Source of the DNA: Dactylosporangium sp040605635
Lineage (GTDB): Bacteria > Actinomycetota > Actinomycetes > Mycobacteriales > Micromonosporaceae
Reading direction: 5' to 3'
Length of the DNA: 64,000 bases
NCBI RefSeq assembly: GCF_040605635.1
Contig: NZ_JBEXDG010000034.1
Coordinates: 47,778 to 111,777, forward strand
Position numbers and translations under genes: made by a program. The notes beneath the pieces are model-generated. The model worked only from the letters and a program-made list of their open reading frames with translations. It was not told where the DNA came from and made no database searches. Below, piece by piece: positions 8,523 through 16,800 of the stretch. Each line of letters starts with the position of its first letter. The first letter of the stretch is position 1.

Positions 8523-9580
8523 CAGCGTTCCTTACTCTCAACGTGTTCTCTGCCCGGGCTTGCCCACGGTGGCATCGCAAGATCAGGATCCCAGCGAGCG
8601 CGAACCCGCTTGCGCCCGGACTGCCGAATCTGGAGCGCACCCTTCGCGATGCTGATGCGGGCGCCCTGAAAAACTCGCTGCCGCACATTTGGCTCAAGCG
8701 CATTCGTGGTTCCGTCGTGACTGAATTTGGTGCCGTTCTTTGACCCGAGATCCTCGACGAATATGCTGCCGCTGACATTCGACACCGCGAGGTGGTCGCG
8801 GCTGACGAGGGCGGCTTTCGCGGTCTCCAGGACGTCACGTATGTCGTACCGGTTTGCGCCTCTCGTGCGCCCGACAACGATCGTCCTGCCTTCAGGAACG
8901 GGAAAGCGATCGATCTCCCCGGTGTCGAGGAAGACGACGACCTGTCGGGTGTTGCTCATCGCACCGACGCGGTTGGCCGACTCGCCGCACTCGGGGCACA
9001 GCACGTGGCCGTCGCGGTAGCAGGGGTCCTTATCGATGACGGGAAGCCCGCCCCAGACGCACTGCGGGTTGCTGCAGGCCCACTCGCTGTCCAGGATCTG
9101 CTTCGTTTCGGGCGATGTCAGGCCTCGCGGTTTGAGGTCACGGGCCTCGACTCGCATGGACACCTCCGACTCGTTGATCGGCGTCATGTCCAGTTGCTTG
9201 AAGGCGACATTCCCGTTCGCGTATACCGGGCTGAAGAATCTGTCGGAGCCCTGAAGCCACGGATGTTCGCGCCGCTCCGCCCGGTAGAGGTCCCTGGTGA
9301 CGACAACCGCACCGGAATGCTGCTCGGCCAGCTCGATGACATCGGCGTCGGCGTCCGGTACGGAGCGGGCCATTCCACGCTTCTTCCAGTCGCTCAGGGC
9401 CCGCCTGCCCGGTTCGTCGAGGAGGTACCAGAGGCTGTTGTCGGCGACCCCGTAGCAGATCGCGTTGGCGTCGCGCTGAGCTCGCCAGGCGCGAACGACC
9501 TTCTCGACGAGGCCCCAGTCGTTGAGATTCTGGTCGCGGACGATGGGTGAAAGGTCGATGATCACCGTCGGTGATCGCAT
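8522..9580 (-). CDS. PIN/NYN-like nuclease domain + zinc ribbon + FHA protein
   Basis: 352 aa, first gene of the operon. Residues 1-130 look like a PIN/NYN RNase fold: VIIDLSP at 6-12, then DADADVIELA and VVVTRDLYRAE, matching the acidic positions of Zc3h12a/YacP-like nucleases. A zinc ribbon follows near 170-205 (CSNPQC ... CPEC). An FHA phosphothreonine-binding domain occupies about 230-310, with VVGRTRG, SRDHLAVSN and EDLGSKNGT carrying the conserved Arg, Ser-Arg, His and Asn. It is therefore the likely reader of marks placed by the operon kinase and may also be an RNA-cleaving effector. An AAGGA ribosome site 6 bases before the ATG supports the start. Confidence 0.82.
   Translation of the reverse strand: MRSPTVIIDLSPIVRDQNLNDWGLVEKVVRAWRAQRDANAICYGVADNSLWYLLDEPGRRALSDWKKRGMARSVPDADADVIELAEQHSGAVVVTRDLYRAERREHPWLQGSDRFFSPVYANGNVAFKQLDMTPINESEVSMRVEARDLKPRGLTSPETKQILDSEWACSNPQCVWGGLPVIDKDPCYRDGHVLCPECGESANRVGAMSNTRQVVVFLDTGEIDRFPVPEGRTIVVGRTRGANRYDIRDVLETAKAALVSRDHLAVSNVSGSIFVEDLGSKNGTKFSHDGTTNALEPNVRQRVFQGARISIAKGALQIRQSGRKRVRARWDPDLAMPPWASPGREHVESKER
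9560..9576. promoter_or_regulatory. Perfect 17-bp palindrome at the operon start
   Basis: GATCACCG-T-CGGTGATC is a perfect 8+1+8 inverted repeat lying just inside codon 2 onward of the first operon gene. It could be an operator or only a coding coincidence (codons for RSPTVI). No second copy was noticed upstream. Confidence 0.3.
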
Positions 9581-9805
9581 TTACGTCCTTGTCCTTCCGT
9601 ATCTCGGCCGCTAGTCAGGTACGGACTTTACGCCCGGCCGGACTGGCTGGATGGGGGCCGGCTTCCGCAGTGTCTGAGCCGAGTGATCCTACGACAGTGC
9701 CCCATCCGATGTAAGCATTCAGGCGTCGGTCCGATTGATCGAAAAGGTAGCATCGTGTCGCTGGATCACCAGTCTGAGCATCAAGACGGTGACCCGCGAA
9801 GCTGG

Positions 9806-10560
9806 TCACGGCGATGAGCAGCTCACCGACGCCGCGACCGCCTCAGCCCGTTGCGGCGCGCCCGGGCGATGCGGACGCACTGTAGTGGGCGGTGATGCCT
9901 TGGGCGGCGACCCAGGACAGGTGGGCGCCGATGCGGCGCCACGGCTCGTCGCAACGGCGGCCGGCCAGGGCATGGCCGTTGCGGTACCGCAGCAGTGCAC
10001 TTGGTGGGCAGGACTACGCCGCAAACGGCGGCGTGCTGGGCGAGGTCGAGGCTGGCTGGCTGCCAGCCGGACCGTGCCGCCCTTCTCGCGCAGTCGCAGG
10101 AGACCGGCGCGTTCGGCGTCAAGGTCCTGCAGCCGCAACCCCGCAGAGCCGCCGGGCCTGCAGGCGGTTTCGGTGCGCAGTCGGAGCAGGCGCATTGAGG
10201 ATGGATGGTGTCGTTGCTGATAGTTCGGGGCGACCAGGTTGACCTCGGTCAGTTCAGCTGGCGTCGGTGCCCGTCGGGTGCTGGGCAGCTGGCGGGTTTG
10301 CCGACCCGGCGGGCTGGGCTGCGCGGGTTGGATGAGGGTGTCGGCAACGGCCTGGTTGTCGCACGGCGGCGACGGCGATGAGCAGTTCGCCGGTGTGGCG
10401 ACCGTCGCGGCTGTTGCGGGCGCTGTCAATGACGCGTCGCTGGAGCGCGAGGCCGTCCAGGCTGTCGTCATGTATTCCGGTAGGCGCGCAGCGTGCTGGG
10501 GCTGGCCGCGGCGAGCACCTGCCGGAGGTATTCGTCGAACGGCGGCAGCGCTGGTCGGGC
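9806..10560 (-). pseudogene. Decayed tyrosine recombinase
   Basis: Recognisable pieces of an integrase lie in more than one frame. An N-terminal piece near 10360-10470 reads SARNSRDGRHTGELLIAV, a middle piece near 10070-10180 reads RLRTETACRPGG and LRLREKGGTVR, and a shifted frame near 9900-9990 reads LRYRNGHALAGRRCDEPW then RIGAHLSWVAAQGITAHY. These align with the two intact integrases at 58561-59637 and 60220-61263. The catalytic HxxR and Tyr end is lost. It is a relic of the same integrase family, indicating an older element at this locus. Confidence 0.75.
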
Positions 10561-10725
10561 GTCACGCTCCAAAATCGGCGAGGGCGACGCCGAGTTTAGC
10601 CAGAGCCTTACAGGCGGCGTCGAGCCGTTCGCGGCCAGCCGTCATCTTCCTTGCGGCAGGTCACAGGACGTCGGATGAAAATGGAGACGCCCGACCTATG
10701 AGTGATCGCGAGGTACCGTCACTAC

Positions 10726-11010
10726 TCATGCGGCGGGCGAGTGCCGCTCCAGCCATTCCACGACGGCCTGCTGAATGATTCCGGAGCGGCCTTCGCGGTC
10801 TCGCTCAGCAGCGACGTCGAGCCTCGCCACTACGTCGCTGGCCATTTTCACCGTCACGAGCTGCGGGACGGGGCTGCCGGTCTCATCGACCTGCACGAAT
10901 CGTCCGGTCGGGCCGGCCGGCATGGTGGCTGTCACTGCACCCGAGTCGTTGTCCATCAGCCAGTGCGCGACCTCGTCGCGGCTCATCGCCTCGAAATCTG
11001 GCGCCGCCAT
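10726..11010 (-). CDS. Ribbon-helix-helix-type antitoxin-like protein
   Basis: 94 aa. The C-terminal half, VTVKMASDVVARLDVAAE then GIIQQAVVEWLERH, has the beta-strand/helix/helix pattern of CopG/RHH DNA-binding domains. The ATG at 11010 is preceded by GGAAGGGG, and it overlaps the stop of the upstream small gene by a few bases. Gene order (small upstream partner, RHH protein second) resembles BrnT-BrnA modules, where the second protein neutralises the first and represses the pair. Family membership is inferred from size, order and fold pattern. Confidence 0.62.
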   Translation of the reverse strand: MAAPDFEAMSRDEVAHWLMDNDSGAVTATMPAGPTGRFVQVDETGSPVPQLVTVKMASDVVARLDVAAERDREGRSGIIQQAVVEWLERHSPAA

Positions 11011-11011
11011 C

Positions 11012-11299
11012 TCAGCCCCTTCCTTGCTTCCACTGCTCGGTCTCCTCGGGGCGGGCGGCCTGCGCGCCCCGGATCCACCACACGAGCGAGTCGTCATGAC
11101 GGTAGAGCACAACCTGGACCAGGACGTTCATGGCCGTCGGGGCAACCACCTGCATGATCAGTTCCGTCACCCGCGTGCGGTGCTGGACCTGCTCCGGCTG
11201 GCTCAGCAGCTCGGCCACGTCCGCCACTGTCAGCCCGTCACGGAACACCGCTTCGGGGCGCTGACCCGGCTGCGGCATCCGCCAGGCGATCTCACCCAC
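11012..11299 (-). CDS. Small toxin-like protein paired with RHH protein
   Basis: 95 aa, GTG start at 11299. No clear family motif; a central VTELIMQVVAP and LVQVVLYRHDDSLVWWI suggest a beta-sheet core compatible with small RelE/BrnT-type ribonucleases, but no catalytic residues can be assigned by eye. The evidence for a toxin role is only its size and its 3-bp overlap with the RHH gene downstream. It could equally be a regulator. Confidence 0.5.
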   Translation of the reverse strand: MGEIAWRMPQPGQRPEAVFRDGLTVADVAELLSQPEQVQHRTRVTELIMQVVAPTAMNVLVQVVLYRHDDSLVWWIRGAQAARPEETEQWKQGRG

Positions 11300-11463
11300 C
11301 CTGGCATTCTAATGCCGGTGGTACCCGAGAGCATCGTCGGTCAGCCACCTGCGGAGCGGCGGATCGCGCTGGCCCGCGGTTGGCGGTATGCGGGGCTGCG
11401 GTTGAGGGCGGACTTGTTCGGTTGGTGTTCCGCCGGTAGTTGTTCTTACCGGCGAGCTTGCGG

Positions 11464-12348
11464 CTATTGCTGTCGGTGGGATTGTTGGGCAAGTGGGTGG
11501 TGGCCGTAGCCGGTCTGTTGGAAGGCCCAGCAGACGTCGGCGACGGTGATGTTGATGTAGGTGCCGGTGCTACCCGGGAGGTGGTGGCCGGCGAACGCGG
11601 CGGCGAGAGCGTAGCTGCCGGTGCGGTGTTCGACGCGGGTGATGGTGGTGTGCCGGAACCAGTGTGTCGTGACGCCGAGCGTGGCGAACCAGTCGATTTC
11701 GCGCCCGAGGCGGGCCCAGAGCGTGTCGAGGCGACGACGGGTCCAGGTGTACAACGGGCAGCTGGGGTCGGCGAGTGCGTCATTCACCGTGGCCGAGACT
11801 GGCTGTTCGCGGTGTTTGGTGTGCTTCTCGTCGAGGATGACGGTCTGGCGTTCAGGGCGGACCGATTTCGGGGTGAGGTTGAGCAGCCCTTCGCGGCGGC
11901 ACGCGGTTTCGAGGAGGAAGCGCAGCAGGAGAGTCTCGTGGTCGGCGGCAGCGTCGAAGATGTCGTGGAGTTGTTCGCTGGTCAGCGGAACGCGCCGGGT
12001 GGGGTGGCGTCGGGGTTTGGTGATGACAGCGGCGGGGTTGCCGATGACGATGTCGTTCTGCATGGCGACGGTGAAGAGCTTGCGGACGGCGGCGATGGCA
12101 TGTTCCTTGGCGCTGCGTCCGTCGATGGACGACCGTCGACGTTGCGCGATGGTCTGGGTCCAGGCTGCGAAGTCGCTGATGTGGGTGGCACGGATACTGG
12201 AAAGTTCGTCGTTGCCGTGGCGCTCGGCGAACAGTTCGAGGTAGTGCCGGTACAGCGTCGCGGTGCTGGCAGTGCAGGTGTTCAGGGTCAGCGGGATCCA
12301 TCCGGCGACAGTGGTCGGCAGCGGCTGTGCCGGAGTGGCCCTATCCAT
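11464..12348 (-). CDS. Tyrosine recombinase (integrase)
   Basis: 294 aa phage-type integrase. An N-terminal SAM-like DNA-binding region (about 20-110) precedes the catalytic domain with Arg in LLETACRREG, the HWFRHTTI box, His in FAAAFAGHH and the nucleophile Tyr in GTGTYINITV near residue 265. All catalytic residues look intact. It lies about 500 bp left of the tRNA-like repeat at 12847-12944, the position expected for the integrase of an element ending there. It belongs to a different subgroup from the pair at 58.5-61.3 kb. Confidence 0.93.
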   Translation of the reverse strand: MDRATPAQPLPTTVAGWIPLTLNTCTASTATLYRHYLELFAERHGNDELSSIRATHISDFAAWTQTIAQRRRSSIDGRSAKEHAIAAVRKLFTVAMQNDIVIGNPAAVITKPRRHPTRRVPLTSEQLHDIFDAAADHETLLLRFLLETACRREGLLNLTPKSVRPERQTVILDEKHTKHREQPVSATVNDALADPSCPLYTWTRRRLDTLWARLGREIDWFATLGVTTHWFRHTTITRVEHRTGSYALAAAFAGHHLPGSTGTYINITVADVCWAFQQTGYGHHPLAQQSHRQQ

Positions 12349-12556
12349 GTTCGGCGGGTGCGACGTGATCGGTGGACGGGGTCATGGTCACGACGATGGT
12401 GATGTCGTCGATCGGTAGGTCGAACCGTACGTTGAGCGTGATTCGGCCGGCGCCCCGTGCGGTGGCATCGGGGTTTGCCGGAATTGTCGGGCCGGGGTTC
12501 GGTGCACCTGGGGGACTGAATCGGGTCATGGCGCCATCGCATGAGGTCATCGACAT
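12341..12556 (-). CDS. Small ORF overlapping the integrase start
   Basis: 71 aa (shorter if the internal Met is used). Its stop overlaps the integrase start by 8 bp, which suggests translational coupling. The tail ITLNVRFDLPIDDITIVVTM is beta-rich; no family recognised. It may be an element-encoded regulator or not a gene at all. Confidence 0.35.
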   Translation of the reverse strand: MSMTSCDGAMTRFSPPGAPNPGPTIPANPDATARGAGRITLNVRFDLPIDDITIVVTMTPSTDHVAPAEHG

Positions 12557-12846
12557 GAGGGCTTGCCGTTTGCGTGCGACGTCAATCGAGCGCGCCCGTC
12601 AGGCGACCGCAATAGCAAAATGCCAAGGGTCGACATCGCGGAAAAATGCGTGAGCTGCACGCTGATGTTGAGCCGACCGTTCAATAGCTTTGTGTATCTC
12701 GCCACCGGCCATGCTCGGATTGGCCCAGTTGGTCGCGAACGGCGGTGTCAATGTCTCACTTGAACACCGCTGGTCGTCGTACATGGCACGGTCGAGTGTT
12801 CAAGCGGTCACTTGGACACTTCAGAACCGGACATTTCATATCAAAC

Positions 12847-12944
12847 TGGTGTCGAAGGGGGGAATTGAACCCCCACGCGTTGCACACCTGCGAAAAACAG
12901 GTGTCCATGCGTTCATCCTACGGAGTCTGACTCGTCTCTTCAAC
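12847..12944 (-). repeat. tRNA-like segment; repeat of tRNA-Leu 3' end (putative att site)
   Basis: Bases 12851-12878 repeat the 3' end of the tRNA-Leu at 61837-61864 with one mismatch, in the T-loop (TTCAATT here, TTCAAGT there). On the minus strand the segment ends T-arm, CTTCGAC, A, then an encoded CCA. A 5' GTTGAAG at 12938-12944 could pair with CTTCGAC (one G-T pair), and a 7-bp hairpin lies at 12884-12904. At 98 nt and with no normal D-arm it is not a standard tRNA. The best reading is an attachment site or degenerate element-borne tRNA marking the border of an integrated element. Confidence 0.65.
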
Positions 12945-13234
12945 TGAGTGTCCACAATGGATCAGGAACCGATACAACACTTGAAGGTTTGACCGGGTAA
13001 CTCGGCCGTCGGCGTGGATACTTCCTTTCAGGCGAGGCCCACCTCAAGGCGTCCGTGGTTCAATGTCGCGAGGGTGACGCACTGATCGTGGAGCCGGCCA
13101 GGAGCCGGTCGGCGCCGCGGAAGTTGCTGGCGTCTCCCTCCGGCGCGTTGTAGGTGTAACGGCCGCGAGTCGAACGCGAGGCGCGTCACTTGCCAGTTGG
13201 CGCGCCGCGGACTGCTCTGGAGTGTTGCGCGGCC

Positions 13235-13726
13235 TCACAGTGCGACGACGCCAAGGAGCACACCCGCCAATACCGCGAACAGGGGAACGAAGAGCCAAAA
13301 TCGCTGGGTGCTGCCAATGAGCCCGCGGCTGTGCCTAAAGAGCGAGCTGGCCTCGTGGGGCGCATCCGCCTCGTTGAGCAGTCCGCTGATGGTGGCCGGC
13401 GCGTTGGCAAAGAACTCGACGTCCAGCGCTTCGCGGATGCGCATCGCGCGGAGCCGGTTGCGCTCGTGGAGCTCTGTGTACGAGGCGGCGAACGCTAGGC
13501 CTGACAATCCGGTGATCACGATGACCACGCACAACGCCAGATCGCTGCGGCCGACTCGGCCGTCATTAATGATCACCGCTACCAGCGCCGAGGCGATCAC
13601 CACCGTGAAATTGACGACGTTGGCTCGGAGCGTTTCAGCGTGCCGGGAGTGAGCGCGAAGGTCGGTGTACATCCCCCAGAGGAGATCCTTTCGTGCTTTC
13701 TCGGCGTCGGACAGCTCGTCAGCCAT
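13235..13726 (-). CDS. Small RipA/SLATT-like membrane protein
   Basis: 163 aa. A helical N-terminus (DLRAHSRHAETLRANVVNF) runs into two close membrane helices at about 38-55 and 62-82, followed by a cytoplasmic helical part and a third membrane helix at the C-terminus (FVPLFAVLAGVLLGVVAL). This resembles the RipA-type octameric membrane proteins and SLATT-domain proteins, which often occur beside signal-transducing NTPases or nucleotide second-messenger genes. It is divergent from the STAND gene with 99 bp between them. A membrane effector or accessory role is inferred. Confidence 0.68.
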   Translation of the reverse strand: MADELSDAEKARKDLLWGMYTDLRAHSRHAETLRANVVNFTVVIASALVAVIINDGRVGRSDLALCVVIVITGLSGLAFAASYTELHERNRLRAMRIREALDVEFFANAPATISGLLNEADAPHEASSLFRHSRGLIGSTQRFWLFVPLFAVLAGVLLGVVAL

Positions 13727-13825
13727 CTATCACCCTTCCGATTTCTGCACCGGCGGACGGTTCAGTTGATCGCGGGGAGCATTTAGATTGTCGGTGTCAC
13801 GTCGGCCGGATGCAAGGTGGCACGC

Positions 13826-16800
13826 ATGGGCGGACAGGATTACCGCGATCAATGGGCCAAGCGGCTCGATCCGGACGTCGTCGAGGAGCTCATGCGCTGG
13901 CAGCGCAGCACCGGCGTGGAGCTCGTGCCGCGTGGCTGGTTCGATGACGGCAGAAGCGCGAGTCCCGTGGCCCTCGTCACGCGGTCCGGTGGCGATGACT
14001 CCGCCCACCGGCTCGTGCTGAAGTTCTGCAGCTCGGACGATCGGGCGAACCGCCTCGCCGACGCGTGGAACGCCTCGCCCGACGATTTTCGCACGCGCCA
14101 CATCGCGCCCATGTTCAGGAATCCGGTCTACCTCGGGAAGGTATGCGGCGTCTTCTTCAAGGTCGCCACCGGCAATCTCCTGACCATCCAGGCATTGAAC
14201 AAATCACTCAATCGCAAAGAGTTTCACGTCTATTGCGAAAGGATCATGCACTCCATCATCCGGGATTGGAACCTCGGCAGCGTCCGCCCCGCCGGCACGT
14301 CACCGACCGTCGGCCAGTTCGTGCTGGACATCATCGGACATCGGATCGACGCCGTGCGCTCGTGGGGCGAGCGCACCGGCGAGCTGATCGGTGGCGAACC
14401 GCAACCATTGCGGTCGCCGGACGTCGGTCCGGCCGTCAATCCGTTCACCCTGCTGTCCGGGCCACCCGCACGACGGCTCTTGGAGGACGTGATCGTCGGC
14501 CACGCCCACGGCGACCTCAGCGGCCGGAACATTCTCCTGCCCACGCAGCCGGCGGTGGACCCGGACCGGTACGTGCTCATCGACGCCGACCACTTCGCCA
14601 CCGACGGGCCGCTCGCGCGTGACCCGATGCACCTGCTTGTGGCGCTGGCGCTGGACTGGATCGACATGCATCAGCTGTCCGTAGGCGGGTGCCGGGAACT
14701 CATCGAGGTGATCGTCGACCCGGACTCTCGCGCGGCGACGGCGACGGCCGGACCGTTCCAACGGATCAGCGCGGCGATCCACGAGTCGTCGGGCCGGATG
14801 GCCACGGACGGCAGCTTCGGTGGCCAATGGACCGAGCAGTGCCTGCTGTCACTGGTCGGGGTCGGCCTCGTGCACATCGGGCGCGATCTCAAGAGCAGCG
14901 ATCCGGCCGCCACCCGCAGGTGGTGCTACGAGCTCAGCGCGGCCGCCGCCCAGGCTTACCTGGACGTGGTCAGAAAGTACGACAACCTGGAAGTGACGTT
15001 CATCCGGTCGGCCGATCCCTCGGACGGCTACGGGCGGTCGCCCACGTTGCCGACGACGAAAAGCCCTGCCGACGGCATGCTGAACCACGAGGCGGAGCAC
15101 GCCGAGTTGCGCGCACGGCTCAGCGGCGCTACCGGAGGCGTCGTGATTGTCAGCGGCCCGGCTGGCGTCGGCAAGAGCCTGCTCGTCAACACGGTCCTCG
15201 CGGAATTCGAGCGGGGCGCGACGGCGCGGACGATGCCGCGGATCCTGCACTCCGAGATCCTCGCCGGCGCCCGCTTCGACGTGCGGAAGATGATCGACGA
15301 CATTGCCGGCGGAAGGGAACCCGCGGCGGCCATCCGCTACGGATCATCGCTCGCGGCGCGCTTGCAGGCAACCCTGGAAGCGGTTGCCGACGCACCGGTG
15401 ATCGTCGTGATCGACTCCGCCGAGCGCCTGTTGCGCCCGGACGGCCGTGAGTTCCTCGACCTGGACCTGGACGAGGCGCTCGACGTGATCGCCAGGACAC
15501 CGGGGCACCGGGTGTCCGTCGTGCTCGTCACGCAGACCGTGCCGATCTCGCCGTTCGCCGCGACGTGGCCGACCGAACCACCGCCGATCCACCTGTCCCG
15601 TCTGCCGTACGAGCACTTTGTGACGATCCTCGGGGTACCGCAGCAGCCCGGCGCTCCAGGATGGCTGCCGATGGAGCGGCTTGTGGACCTGTACCGGCTG
15701 TGCAGCGGCAACCCGAGGCTCGCCGAACTGTTCCACGCCACCGCGACTCTAACCAGGCACGGCCCCGCCGGAGCGCTTGCGACGACGCTGATGTCCCTTC
15801 CCTCCGACGAGGTGCGCGAACGTCTGCCCCGCATGTTGGTGCACGGTCTCGACCTGATCCCGCGCATGGTCGTGGCGGCCCTCGCCGCCTACGCAACACC
15901 GGTCACCGCCGCCGACGCCGCCCGGCTGCTGGAGGACCGATGGACAGCGGACCAGATCGACCGGGCGCTACACGACCTGCTGTCGCACCGGGTGATCCGC
16001 CGTACCCGGGACGGCCGGTCCTATCACGTCCAGCCGGCGGACGTGGACTGGATGCTCGAAGATCTTGATCGCGACCGCCTGCTGGCCCGCGCAGCCGACG
16101 AACTGTCCAACATGACCGCACCGGACCCGCGGCGAGTGGACGACCTCATGTTGCATTTCGCGGAGTTGCAGGCGCTGCTGCGCGCCGCGGACGGGGAGCT
16201 GGCCTATGCGTTGATCGAGAAGCTGGGCCATCTGCTGCGTGCGTGGGGAAGTGAGCGTCTGCTGCTGGCCCAGCGGGAGGCGGTGCGGGGCACGATCGGC
16301 GATGACTACGCCGAGATGGAGAACCTCAACGAGCTCGGCGACCTGTACAAGTCGCGTGGCTGGTTCCCGAAGGCCAGCGAGGCCTTCGGTCGGGCGTTGC
16401 AGTATGCGGGTGCGGTCGGCGATGCGGCGAACCGGACGCGCATCCAGGTCAACCTGGCCGCGATGTACTGGCAGAACGGCAATACCAGTCAAGCCGCGGG
16501 CTACTACGACCTGGCCCGGTCGGCCGCGCAGACGGCAGGCGATGCGCTGACCTGGATGTCGGCGACGGCGGGCCTCGCGGACTGCTATCGGCGCTGGGGC
16601 AGGTACGACGATGCCCTCCAGCTCGCCCAGGCGGCGCTCGGCGTGCGGTCGATCCCGGCCGATTCCGACTCTCCCGACGACGATGCCCGGGAGTTGACGG
16701 TCCGCACCGTCACCATCGGTCTCAAACGCGCCCGGTGGCACGCCGAGATCGGTGAAATGGCCGCCGCGAACGACGCGATCATCGCGGCCGAGGTAGCGGG

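Noticed and set aside
12847..12944. tmRNA 3' end
   Set aside because: The T-arm and CCA are compatible, but the 5' tRNA-like part and tag-coding region are absent, and the sequence matches the local tRNA-Leu end.
14498..14620. Aminoglycoside phosphotransferase (drug resistance) reading of the HGDLSGRN motif
   Set aside because: It is one domain of a 1204-aa STAND/TPR protein, so a signalling or pseudo-enzyme role is far more likely.
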